27,759 nt of DNA from Desulfobulbus sp. (GTDB taxonomy: Bacteria; Desulfobacterota; Desulfobulbia; Desulfobulbales; Desulfobulbaceae). The DNA is taken from positions 1-27,759 of the forward strand of contig JAQUEZ010000073.1 in NCBI GenBank assembly GCA_028684915.1, written 5' to 3'. Below the pieces are notes generated by a model, which was not told where the DNA came from, made no database searches, and saw only the letters and a program-made list of their open reading frames with translations. The stretch's first letter is position 1; every line of letters begins with the position of its first letter. Both the position numbers and the translations under genes were made by a program. Positions 17,156 through 24,279 of the stretch are shown piece by piece.

Positions 17156-18196
17156 TCAGCGGATGATCAGCATCTCGGCCTTGGCCATGTCGATGGCCTT
17201 GACCGTGGGTTGGTACAGGTCACGGGTGGTGACCATGGTGTCGCCACTGTTGTTCTCGGCGATGGAGTGGATTTTTTCCGTCTTGTGGACCACGCCCTTG
17301 ATTACCAGCCGGTGGCCGTCCATCTCGATCTCGCCGTTCATGTAGCCTCCGGCGAGCATCAGGGCCAAGTGGCCGTTTTTCAACGGCGCCAAAGGCCGGA
17401 TGGAGTGGCACTGTCCGGGCGCCAGATCATGCGAGAGCAGATCCTCCAAGAGCCCACTTTTGCGGACCAGGGGAATCGCCTCCCTCGGATCGATCCGGCT
17501 GCATTGGAAGGTGCAGGGATGTTTGGGCGCGGGGATAAACAGCCGTTCGGTGCAACTTTCTAACTGCGGTGCCGTACCCAGAAAGATCTCCGGCGCCATG
17601 CCGGCGATGCAGTTCAACTCCTGCTCCATGTGGGCGGCTTTGGCCTTGGTCACCAGCGAGCGTTTCCGCCCGATCACCAAACACTGGTGGAAGGTGTGAA
17701 ACTCCTCCTCCGGAAAGGCATAGACCTGAAGGTCGGCAAAATGCCGGGCCAGGATCGGCGTACAAGCGGTCAACACCGTATAGGGGACAACCAGCACCAG
17801 CCAGCCGTCCTTGTGCAGGGTTTCCCGGAAGCGTTTGAGAAAGAGCGCTTCCAGCCGCTGGGCCTTGGCCTCCGGCTCCAGACTGTAGTCATAGGGTGGA
17901 TTGAGGTAGAGCAGGCCGAAGGCTCCGGGCGAGATCCGCATCTCCACCAGGGCGTCGCCCCAAAGGAGATAGTCAATTCGTTGCCGTGCCTCGGTGGCCC
18001 GATCATGATCCAGTTCAATGCCATAGGTGATGGCGCCGCTTCCTTGTACCAGTGCGGCAAGGGTTTGCCCTTGGCCGCAGCAGGGATCGAGGATGCGGGC
18101 GCCGTCTTCAATATCAAGCAGTGCTTTGAGTTGGCCTCGGACGCTCTCCGGTGTCGGATAAAAGCCGGCCTTGGCCTGTGAACCCAGTCGTGCCAT
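17156..18196 (-). CDS. N6-adenine DNA methyltransferase (DUF6094-like)
   Basis: 346 aa. Class I SAM-dependent methyltransferase: an N-terminal GFYPTPESV segment, SAM motif I DPCCGQGQ (37-44), acidic ELDHD at the end of strand 2, and the catalytic NPPY at 99-102, typical of amino-methylating enzymes acting on adenine. The C-terminal part (about 180-346) is family-specific and has no motif I can assign. No restriction nuclease lies in the same operon, so I regard it as an orphan methylase of the element, possibly protecting the element's DNA or marking it for the SNF2 protein. ATG at 18196 has AGGAG 7 nt upstream. It follows the 69-aa gene by 18 nt and has no hairpin leader. Confidence 0.9.
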   Translation of the reverse strand: MARLGSQAKAGFYPTPESVRGQLKALLDIEDGARILDPCCGQGQTLAALVQGSGAITYGIELDHDRATEARQRIDYLLWGDALVEMRISPGAFGLLYLNPPYDYSLEPEAKAQRLEALFLKRFRETLHKDGWLVLVVPYTVLTACTPILARHFADLQVYAFPEEEFHTFHQCLVIGRKRSLVTKAKAAHMEQELNCIAGMAPEIFLGTAPQLESCTERLFIPAPKHPCTFQCSRIDPREAIPLVRKSGLLEDLLSHDLAPGQCHSIRPLAPLKNGHLALMLAGGYMNGEIEMDGHRLVIKGVVHKTEKIHSIAENNSGDTMVTTRDLYQPTVKAIDMAKAEMLIIR

Positions 18197-18214
18197 GAGT
18201 GTTCTCCTGTTTGT

Positions 18215-18424
18215 TTAGGGTATGCGTGCCTTTTCGATCTCGACCACGAAATGGATCTGCGCAGTCTGGCCGATCATGCAGGCATCCAGACCCTCTAATC
18301 GGGCCAGGTGTAGCAGGTCGGTCAAGAGATCGATGATGGCAGTTTCGAGGGTGTCCATGGGTTCGCCCTTGCTCAGGCAGTATTGATCAAGCGCCTGCCG
18401 GGCGGATTCGGTGCGTCGTGTCAT
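18215..18424 (-). CDS. 69-aa hypothetical protein
   Basis: The start ATG at 18424 overlaps the stop of the 125-aa gene (ATGA), a strong sign of a real coupled gene. The product is mostly helical, with TLETAIIDLLTDLLHLARL followed by a predicted strand HFVVEIEKARIP. This is the layout of small helper proteins common in ICE and phage clusters; no function can be assigned. It is probably read with the methyltransferase that follows after 18 nt. Confidence 0.75.
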   Translation of the reverse strand: MTRRTESARQALDQYCLSKGEPMDTLETAIIDLLTDLLHLARLEGLDACMIGQTAQIHFVVEIEKARIP

Positions 18425-18798
18425 GGTCGTTCTCCCTGGTTGCCATGGATCTCCATTTGCTGCCAATCGGAGAAGATGGTTTCCAGCGCAGTGCGTGCCG
18501 CCGCAGCGGTTGTACCAGTGGAAGTCACCAGATCCCGCAGGGCAACAAACAGGGTCGGGGCGGCTTGGAGCAGTCGAATGTTGCCGGCTTCGTGCCGTGC
18601 CACCAGCAGACTACGCCGGTCGCCTTCCTCAATGGAGATGTCATAGCCATGGTCGCACCATGTCTGTTGCTCATGGCGGGCCTCACGGATGACATATCCA
18701 CCCTCGGTGTCCGGATGGGATGCAATGGTCCAGGGAAAAGGGGTGCAGAATGATGGTTCTGCCTGTGAGTGTTCCTGTTGGTTGGGTAGGTGGTTCAT
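18421..18798 (-). CDS. 125-aa hypothetical protein
   Basis: ATG at 18798 has AGGAG 6 nt upstream and a long hairpin behind it. The product is acidic to neutral, with GGYVIREARHEQQTW and ISIEEGDRRSLLVARHEAG segments that suggest a small beta-rich domain, then a helix with TALETIFSDWQQ. I do not recognise the family. Its place after ssb and before the methyltransferase pair suggests an accessory role in element DNA handling. Confidence 0.75.
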   Translation of the reverse strand: MNHLPNQQEHSQAEPSFCTPFPWTIASHPDTEGGYVIREARHEQQTWCDHGYDISIEEGDRRSLLVARHEAGNIRLLQAAPTLFVALRDLVTSTGTTAAAARTALETIFSDWQQMEIHGNQGERP

Positions 18799-18828
18799 GT
18801 GGTTCTCCTGATGATCGGAATAGAGAGG

Positions 18829-18858
18829 GCCTGAACCCCATGAATGTGGAGTTCAGGC
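18829..18858 (-). promoter_or_regulatory. leader hairpin of the 125-aa gene
   Basis: An 11-bp stem with one G-T (GCCTGAACTCC against GGGGTTCAGGC on the - strand) and an 8-nt loop. GGTTC(A) of the outgoing arm can pair with GAACC beside the ribosome-binding site or TGAACC over the start codon, but the match is short, so the anti-Shine-Dalgarno role is weaker here. Confidence 0.8.
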
Positions 18859-18887
18859 AGGGGTGTTGTGGTTGCAATCAGTGGCAA

Positions 18888-19283
18888 TCAAAACGGTACG
18901 TCGTCAGAGGGTGGTGGTTCCTGGCCATCTTCCGGTGGGACCGGAATATCGGTTCGTTCGCCGCCGCCCAGCATCTTCATCTCACGGGCAATGATCTCCG
19001 TGGTGAAGCGGGTGACACCTTCTGCGTCCTGCCATTTGCGGGTCTGCAAACGGCCCTCCAGGTAGACCCGGGAGCCTTTCGAAAGGTACTCGAAGCAGAT
19101 CTCGGCCAGACGGCCGAAGGCAACGATGCGATGCCATTCGGTCGATTCCTGCGGCTTGCCTTCGTTATCCTTCCACCGTTCGGTGGTGGCGATACGGAAG
19201 GTGGCCACAGCGACCTGGGTCTTGGTGTAGCGGGTGTCAACGTCTGCGCCTAAATTGCCGATCAGCATGGTCTTGTTCAACAT
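18888..19283 (-). CDS. ssb: single-stranded DNA-binding protein
   Basis: 131 aa. The OB-fold (about 1-105) begins [20 protein letters not shown] and contains the usual [14 protein letters not shown] and [15 protein letters not shown] segments. A short Pro/Glu-rich linker leads to the acidic tip DDVPF, which docks repair and replication proteins in the SSB family. It is shorter than chromosomal SSB (about 150-180 aa), as is common for plasmid and phage copies. It sits with the Rad52-like and Cas4-like genes, so it likely coats ssDNA during element transfer or recombination. ATG at 19283 has AAGGAG upstream. Confidence 0.95.
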   Translation of the reverse strand: MLNKTMLIGNLGADVDTRYTKTQVAVATFRIATTERWKDNEGKPQESTEWHRIVAFGRLAEICFEYLSKGSRVYLEGRLQTRKWQDAEGVTRFTTEIIAREMKMLGGGERTDIPVPPEDGQEPPPSDDVPF

Positions 19284-19313
19284 GATGGTTCTCCTTGAGA
19301 AATGAGAGGATTA

Positions 19314-19334
19314 CTCTCCCCACCATGGGGAGAG
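19314..19334 (-). promoter_or_regulatory. leader hairpin of ssb
   Basis: A perfect 8-bp stem, CTCTCCCC/GGGGAGAG, with a 5-nt ATGGT loop on the - strand. The loop ATGGT is complementary to ACCAT just before the start codon, and TTCTC/GAGAA can form a small hairpin over the ribosome-binding site. The lower stem is less developed than in the other leaders. Confidence 0.8.
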
Positions 19335-19366
19335 ATACGGGATCGGTATGGATGGGAAGCTTGGGT

Positions 19367-20338
19367 TCAGGCCGCTTTCTTGATCTCCAGGAAGGCGTAG
19401 GAGCTGCTCTTCTGAAAATCATTCAATGAGTGGCCGTAGCCTTGGAGGAACTGGTTGAGTTGGTCCGTATCCAGTGACTTCCTGGTGCGAACCGCTTTGC
19501 GCAGCAGATGGCCATAGGCCTTGAGCGGACCGCGCTGGGCCACGATGGCCAGCAGGTTGCTCTTGCGGATGCCGATTTCTGTATCCAGATCCTTTTGCTG
19601 GTGTTGCAGCTCCAGCAGGATCTCGACACTCTCGGTCAGCTCGCGCACCTCCTCGGCCTCGAACTTGGGGCAGTCCATAAGGAAGGGGCAGTAGCCGCAG
19701 AGCGGTCCCGCTTCCATGGAGGGTGTGGCCAGATCGCCGGCGCTGTAGGCTTGGTATTGGTTCCAGATGGTGGTAGCCCGGTCGATCAGGCCGTGATAGA
19801 GGATATCCTGGGGCGTATAGCCGCCAAAGAGTCGCATTCCCTGATCACCGAAGTTAACCGCCAGGATGGCGCCTTTCTCCACGGTGTAGTCGGGGAAGCT
19901 GTCGGCCAGCAGTCCCATTTGCAGATAGAGTTGGGTCTCCCAGGCACCGTAGGGATGTTCCGGGATGTTCTCCGGTGCTTTCACTTCCAGGACTGCCATG
20001 GTCTTACGCACTTCCGAGACGAAGACAAAATCGAGATGGGCCATGACCGGGACAGCGCCCGCATGTCGAACTTCGGTTTGCCTTTGGAAGTTGCTGAACC
20101 CGGCAATCATAAAGGCGGCGGCAACCACTTCCTCGGCCATGTGCCCGCGTCGCTGCCGCAGCAGAGTGACCAGGTCGGCCTCTGGAGCATGGAGCTTTCT
20201 GAGAATGGTCTTCCGTGGGCAGGCGCCGATGTCGGAAGCCCCGAGATAGGTACTCCGATCACCGAGCGTTGCCTCGGTCTGTTGGATGGCAAGCTGCTGG
20301 AGAGCGGCTTGCAAGGTGAGCATTAACTGGTCTGACAT
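19367..20338 (-). CDS. Cas4/RecB-like PD-(D/E)XK exonuclease with Fe-S cysteines
   Basis: 323 aa. Nuclease core: H66/E69 region, D103 in HLDFVF, E118-V-K120 in LEVKAP and the Q136-L-Y motif. Four cysteines, C40 in SDIGACPRK and C214, C217, C223 in CGYCPFLMDC, match the split 4Fe-4S pattern of Cas4 and AddB. The C-terminal 95 residues are a helical extension ending in lysines. No cas genes or CRISPR array lie in the window, so this is a mobile-element exonuclease, not an adaptation Cas4. Next to a Rad52-like annealing protein and SSB, it would supply the 3' single strands for annealing recombination. ATG at 20338 has GGAGG 8 nt upstream. Confidence 0.88.
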   Translation of the reverse strand: MSDQLMLTLQAALQQLAIQQTEATLGDRSTYLGASDIGACPRKTILRKLHAPEADLVTLLRQRRGHMAEEVVAAAFMIAGFSNFQRQTEVRHAGAVPVMAHLDFVFVSEVRKTMAVLEVKAPENIPEHPYGAWETQLYLQMGLLADSFPDYTVEKGAILAVNFGDQGMRLFGGYTPQDILYHGLIDRATTIWNQYQAYSAGDLATPSMEAGPLCGYCPFLMDCPKFEAEEVRELTESVEILLELQHQQKDLDTEIGIRKSNLLAIVAQRGPLKAYGHLLRKAVRTRKSLDTDQLNQFLQGYGHSLNDFQKSSSYAFLEIKKAA

Positions 20339-20361
20339 GATGGTATCCTCCTGAAAAAAAT

Positions 20362-20408
20362 GAGGGAGGATACACGGAATCCCGCCGAGGGAATGGTATC
20401 GCTCCCTC
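20362..20408 (-). promoter_or_regulatory. leader hairpin of the Cas4-like nuclease with anti-Shine-Dalgarno arm
   Basis: On the - strand GAGGGA/TCCCTC and GATAC/GTATC form the lower stems, with apex TCCC-TCGGC-GGGA. The outgoing GTATCCTCC (20365-20373) is perfectly complementary over 9 bases to GGAGGATAC (20343-20351), the ribosome-binding site of this gene. The 5' arm thus resembles the ribosome-binding site it competes with. Confidence 0.85.
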
Positions 20409-20437
20409 TTTGGTTGGGTTGGGTGATGTTGTGGTGA

Positions 20438-21118
20438 TTAAGCGGCTTGCCTCATCCAGGTCTTTTCATTTCTATCCCACTGAAAGCCTGCGGCCTTAAG
20501 CAGTTCCTTCTTGTCGAAGAGATGGTCGCCGATGGCGATGATCACCCCTTGACGGTGCTCGAAGCTGACGCCGGCGATCTTGGGCAAGGTTGCCGATGAA
20601 TCACTCGGTTTGGCAGGTGGTTCAGCGGGTTGACTGGTTATGGATGCTGGTTTGGTTTTCGGTTGCGGGTTGGATTGCGTTCGTTGCGTTCCTTGAAGAT
20701 AGACGTTCTTCAGCAGCCCCTTGTAGGCATCGCTGCCGATGGACAACAGTGACATGCATTTCTGGATAGCATCAGTGATGGCCCCTTTCTGGGCATCGCC
20801 GACATTGCCTTTGACAATCTGCATCTGTCCCTTGTGCGAGCCCTTGCACAGCCAATCACCGTCGATCTTCACATACAATCGAATCTCGGCGACCGCCTGG
20901 GTCTCGAAAATTTCCTCCTTGGTCAGTTCGTACCGCCAATTCTCCGAACCGAGCACCTCGTTGACGCTGTCAAAGACATACTGCGGCCGGAAGCCGTACT
21001 TGATCTGACCGATCACGTTACCTCCCTTGTCGGTCATCTTGATTTCCTGAATCGCCTCGATGCCAAATGCTCGCAAGCGTTCGTTGATGGATTGAACCTG
21101 TTCCTGCAATGGCGCCAT
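20438..21118 (-). CDS. Rad52-like single-strand annealing protein
   Basis: 226 aa, first gene of the element operon. Residues about 25-150 match the Rad52/Sak-type annealing fold: IKYGFRPQYVFDSVNEVLG, the strand-rich WRYELTKEEIFE and AEIRLYVKIDGDW, and the family-like GDAQKGAITDAIQKCMSLLS. A low-complexity Pro/Ser/Lys linker (about 155-185) leads to a small C-terminal domain (KKELLKAAGFQWDRNEKTW) similar to short DNA-associated tails on other such proteins. Annealing proteins pair complementary ssDNA in phage and ICE recombination. Exact family (Rad52, Erf or a DUF) is not certain by eye. ATG at 21118 has GGAGG 7 nt upstream. Confidence 0.75.
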   Translation of the reverse strand: MAPLQEQVQSINERLRAFGIEAIQEIKMTDKGGNVIGQIKYGFRPQYVFDSVNEVLGSENWRYELTKEEIFETQAVAEIRLYVKIDGDWLCKGSHKGQMQIVKGNVGDAQKGAITDAIQKCMSLLSIGSDAYKGLLKNVYLQGTQRTQSNPQPKTKPASITSQPAEPPAKPSDSSATLPKIAGVSFEHRQGVIIAIGDHLFDKKELLKAAGFQWDRNEKTWMRQAA

Positions 21119-21142
21119 GGTGTTGCCTCCTTATGAGTATGA

Positions 21143-21190
21143 GGGAGCAAGACGACATGGCTCCGCCGGGAGCATGACGTAACAGCTCCC
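21143..21190 (-). promoter_or_regulatory. leader hairpin of the Rad52-like gene with anti-Shine-Dalgarno arm
   Basis: On the - strand GGGAGC/GCTCCC form the base, inner segments ACG-TCATG and CATG-TCGT add pairs, and the apex is GCTCC-CGGC-GGAGC. The outgoing TTGCTCC (21144-21150) can pair with GGAGGCAA (21123-21130), the ribosome-binding site, with one bulged G. Confidence 0.8.
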
Positions 21191-21325
21191 GATGGATGAG
21201 CGGGGAAGGGTGTGTATTGAAAAATACGATAGAATCAGTCGATGTTTTGAAAACGCGCAGACAGAATGCGGCTTCGAAAAGATAGAGAAAAAGCTATCGA
21301 TTCAACGGGGAAAATGAAGGAAGGA

Positions 21326-21347
21326 AAACGAATCGAGCGATTCGTTT
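21326..21347. promoter_or_regulatory. 22-bp palindrome, candidate operator
   Basis: AAACGAATCG, AG, CGATTCGTTT: perfect 10-bp arms around 2 bp. This size and symmetry fit a dimeric repressor site. It lies about 210 bp upstream of the Rad52-like gene that opens the element operon. No repressor gene is in the window. Confidence 0.6.
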
Positions 21348-21560
21348 GCAGGGGTGCATGCGCAGCTCTCCCGCGTCAAAGAAATACGTTCGCCTCTGCG
21401 ATTAAACGTCTCTGGCTGGGAAAGGCAGCGCTGCGTGCTACCTGGAATTCAAGAACACGAAATTTGTGTTCAGCTAAGCCCTAGAAAGGGGTATCTCATT
21501 GAAAATGAGTCGGAAATATTGAAATATTTATATGCTAAAGCACGAAAAAATCAAGCATAA

Positions 21561-21608
21561 AATGAACTTGTTTGTTTCTGGAAAGAAATTGAAACAAACA
21601 AGTTCATT
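21561..21608 (-). terminator. 18-bp perfect hairpin downstream of the thiolase gene
   Basis: AATGAACTTGTTTGTTTC (21561-21578) is perfectly inverted at 21591-21608 across a 12-nt loop. Read on the - strand it lies 77 nt after the thiolase stop and is followed by TTATGCTTGATTTTTT, so it may terminate thiolase transcription. The stem is A/T-rich and the T-run is not adjacent, so a protein-binding site or element end is also possible. Confidence 0.5.
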
Positions 21609-21684
21609 GCTGACTTGGTGAAAGACACCGCTTCGACTCAACGCAATAATTCAACGTCAAATCTACGTTGAGTTGCCAACGCCT

Positions 21685-22869
21685 TTATCGCTCCACCACA
21701 GTGGCTATCCCCATTCCACCACCGATGCACAGAGTTGCCAATCCACTTTTTGCATCCCTTTTTTTCATTTCGTGGAGCAAGGATACCAGGATACGGGCGC
21801 CAGAAGCACCGATTGGATGGCCGAGGGCGATGGCGCCTCCATTGACATTTACCTTGCTCATATCAAATCCGAGATCCTTGGCGACTGCGACACTTTGCGA
21901 GGCGAATGCCTCGTTGGCTTCGATGAGTTCAATCTCTTCCAATTTTTTGCCTGCCTTGGCCAGGGCTTTGGGAGAAGCGGCGGCAGGACCGATGCCCATG
22001 ATTTCCGGTTTGACCCCAGCAGAGGCATAGCCGGTAAGTTTGGCCATTGGCTGGACGCCTAATTCCTTGGCCTTGTCGGCCGCCATGACGATGATGATTG
22101 CCGCGCCATCATTGATGCCCGAGGCATTGGCTGCCGTGACCATGCCGTCGGATTTGAACGCCGGCCTCAACTTGCTGACCTTCTCCAGAGTGGAGTCGGG
22201 GGTGTAGTGCTCATCGGTATCAAACACCAACGGGTCGCCTTTGCGCCGTGGAATCAAAACAGGAACGATCTCATCCTTAAATCGGCCATTGGCGATAGCG
22301 GCTTCGGCTTTTTTCTGCGATTCGACGGCAAATCGATCAAGCTCCTCCCTGGAAAGGTTCCAGTTTTCGCAGATATTCTCGGCAGTCACTCCCATATGAC
22401 AATTGCTCATCGCGCACTGCAGTCCATCATGCACCATCATATCGACAAGACCGCTCATCGGCGCATTCATTCTGTAGCCGAAACGGGCTTGCGGCAAGGC
22501 GTAGGCGGTAGCGCTCATATTTTCCATGCCACCGGCCACGATAATGTCCGCATCCCCGCATTGGATGGCCTGCGCGGCCATGACAATGGATTTAAGCCCA
22601 CTTCCACAGACCTTGTTGATTGTCACCGCTGGAACTTCCTGGGGTATACCTGCTTTTAGTGCAGCCTGCCGGGCAGGATTCTGCCCCAAAGCACCGGTGA
22701 GTACGCAACCGAGGATCACCTCATCTACCATTTCCGGTTTAATGCCTGCCCGTTTTAGGGCATCGCTGATGACAATCGCCCCCAATTCCACAGCTGGCGT
22801 ATCTTTCAAGGAACCACCGAATTTACCAACCGCAGTACGGCAGGCGCCTACAAGGACTATTTCACGCAT
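21685..22869 (-). CDS. acetyl-CoA C-acetyltransferase (thiolase)
   Basis: 394 aa, full length for the family. It catalyses the reversible condensation of two acetyl-CoA to acetoacetyl-CoA in fatty-acid degradation or polyhydroxybutyrate and ketone-body metabolism. The catalytic set is complete: nucleophile C88 in [11 protein letters not shown]351 in [10 protein letters not shown], and C381 in LCIGGGMG. The thiolase N-terminal domain covers about 4-260 and the C-terminal domain 270-393. ATG at 22869 has GAGAGG 5 nt upstream. It follows the radical SAM gene by 84-104 nt on the same strand and may have its own promoter. Substrate (acetyl-CoA or longer) cannot be fixed by eye. Confidence 0.95.
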   Translation of the reverse strand: MREIVLVGACRTAVGKFGGSLKDTPAVELGAIVISDALKRAGIKPEMVDEVILGCVLTGALGQNPARQAALKAGIPQEVPAVTINKVCGSGLKSIVMAAQAIQCGDADIIVAGGMENMSATAYALPQARFGYRMNAPMSGLVDMMVHDGLQCAMSNCHMGVTAENICENWNLSREELDRFAVESQKKAEAAIANGRFKDEIVPVLIPRRKGDPLVFDTDEHYTPDSTLEKVSKLRPAFKSDGMVTAANASGINDGAAIIIVMAADKAKELGVQPMAKLTGYASAGVKPEIMGIGPAAASPKALAKAGKKLEEIELIEANEAFASQSVAVAKDLGFDMSKVNVNGGAIALGHPIGASGARILVSLLHEMKKRDAKSGLATLCIGGGMGIATVVER

Positions 22870-22953
22870 TGTACCCTCTCTTGTTTGAAGATTATGTACC
22901 GAACCGGCACGTAGGGAGCACCGGCGTTAAACAAGGATTCAATTAGATCTGAA

Positions 22954-24248
22954 TTAAAGACACTTAAGCCAACCTATACTCCACATGCAATGGCCACAAG
23001 GAACATGACTGCCGTAACAATCATGTATATCCAAGAGGTTGCTATTGACCAAGTCAGCACAGGGGGCAGAGGCGCAACTCCAGCAGGGGGCATAATCAAG
23101 TTTTCTCGCCTCAACCCTGAATGCCACAGAGGCTTTTTTCTGCAGATCATCTCAAGCGATTCTTCTTTGATGGAGCCCAGAACACGGGTTTCCACCTGAA
23201 TAGCACCATGGTTGACCCGGCTGGGACAGGTATGCCATAAAAAATGACACGGCATGACCATGCCGTTTTTGTCTATAAAAACAGCCTCATCATCGATGAA
23301 TGGGCATCTCCGATGGCCATTAACGTAGGCGTAAAGCGGTGGCAGGAAGAGATCGATTCCTCGTTTGCTTGCCGACCACTGAGCCTTGTAAAAATAGGCC
23401 TCTGCTTCTCCCATGTCTCGACTGTTCTGCGCCACCAGATTGGCAAAATGGTAGGCAATATTCTTCCCTTTTGCCTCCTGCCGCATGGCGTCCCCAAGCT
23501 GCACAAGAAGTGTATCCGCCGGACTCTTGGAGAATTTAAGTTGAGCAGCTGGCAACTGCTCCAAGTTTACCCCTTGAGCGTTGGCTTCCGTAGACCATTT
23601 CGCAAAAATCCTGGTCGCCTCATAACTATTCGGATTGAAAAGGCTTTGATCGCTCAGTGAGCCATCGTAGGAAAAGAGGTGACTGGCAATGATGAAATCG
23701 ACATGATGTTCATCAGCCCACACGATCAAATCCTGCAACTGGGGAAGCGTCTTCTTTTGCAGAACCACCTCAATGCCAATGCGAACATGCCGTTGCGATA
23801 CCTCTCTTGCCTGTATCAAATGGGCAATCGCCTTGGTCACAGAGGAGAGTTGATGTCCGCCCTGATCGCGTTCTTTTGCCTCGTCGGCATCCAGATTGTC
23901 CAATGACAGGCAGATGGTATCAAGCCCGGCCTCAATCAAACGCACGGCTCGGGGGTGATTGAGCAAAAGTCCATTGCTCTGGAAGCCGATCCGGCCATCG
24001 GCCGGCATTGCCGCACGGGCAATGGTTATCATTTCGTCCAAGTCGGGGTGGAGTAGGGGTTCACCAATACCATTGAGCACGAGGAATTCAGTGTGCGACA
24101 GCGAGGGCGCCAACTTTTTGAAAAGCGCCAGCGGCAGATCACCCTCCTCAATGCAGCTTCCCTCGGAGAATTTCAAACACATGGGACACTGCAAGTTGCA
24201 CCGTGTTGTCAGTTCGACATAGACCTTTCTGGGATACAGGGAATTCAT
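22954..24248 (-). CDS. radical SAM protein with cysteine-rich tail in the -1 frame
   Basis: The start at ATG 24248 gives CNLQCPMC, the CxxxCxxC cluster site (C17, C21, C24), then a radical SAM barrel with NGIGEPLLHPDL and FQSNGLLL. CPFIDDEAVFIDKNGMVMPC near 330-350 looks like the start of a SPASM-like auxiliary-cluster region. In the 0 frame the gene ends at 22974 (424 aa) with an odd hydrophobic tail. After A AAA AAG (23139-23133) the -1 frame instead encodes FRVEARKLDYAPCWSC ... VPCGHCMW, with cysteines at 389, 392, 397, 411, 418, 421 and 430, a tail I recognise as normal for this type. It ends at 22954 (431 aa). So the gene is frameshifted by mutation or base-calling, or uses -1 frameshifting. 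It starts 31 nt after arsM; substrate unknown. Confidence 0.85.
23133..23139 (-). promoter_or_regulatory. A AAA AAG slippery heptamer in the radical SAM gene
   Basis: The 0-frame codons are AGA AAA AAG, giving A AAA AAG in the exact phase used for -1 frameshifting in dnaX. A shift here joins the 0-frame body to the cysteine-rich -1 frame. A 5-bp stem GCCTC/GAGGC (23133-23129 with 23112-23108) begins right at the site, closer than usual for a stimulator, and I see no strong upstream Shine-Dalgarno-like stimulator. A lost A in the run would give the same picture. Confidence 0.5.
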
Positions 24249-24279
24249 GGGGCAAATCAAGGTTGCGATGAAATCAGCC

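Larger units (their letters stand above)
21191..21684. other. palindrome-rich intergenic region upstream of the element operon
   Basis: No convincing gene. It contains the 22-bp palindrome at 21326-21347, CTCATT-GAA-AATGAG at 21495-21509, AAATATT-GA-AATATTT at 21514-21529, an 18-bp-stem hairpin at 21561-21608, and TCAACGT/ACGTTGA at 21651-21671. On the - strand TTTTCA, 16 nt, TATCGT just upstream of the Rad52-like leader (about 21225-21255) is a weak promoter candidate. A + frame ending at 21560 (KGYLIENESEILKYLY) looks slightly protein-like and may be a gene remnant. The region likely holds the boundary between the element and the thiolase side. Confidence 0.5.

Noticed and set aside
14127..18196. 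DISARM-type defence system (SNF2 plus methyltransferase)
   Set aside because: The DUF1998 and phospholipase-D components are missing, and the context is anti-restriction and recombination genes.
19367..20338. Cas4 of a CRISPR adaptation module
   Set aside because: No cas1, cas2 or repeat array is present; neighbours are a Rad52-like protein and SSB.
13535..21190. The intergenic inverted repeats as integron attC sites
   Set aside because: They lack the RYYYAAC/GTTRRRY ends, no integrase is present, and coupled gene pairs share one leader. The match to ribosome-binding sites is a better explanation.
21354..21560. 68-codon + strand ORF in the palindrome-rich gap
   Set aside because: No ribosome-binding site and no recognisable family; only the last 24 residues look protein-like, so at most a remnant.
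22974..23100. Transmembrane tail of the radical SAM protein in the 0 frame
   Set aside because: The hydrophobic stretch is the out-of-frame reading of the cysteine-rich tail, which makes sense in the -1 frame.
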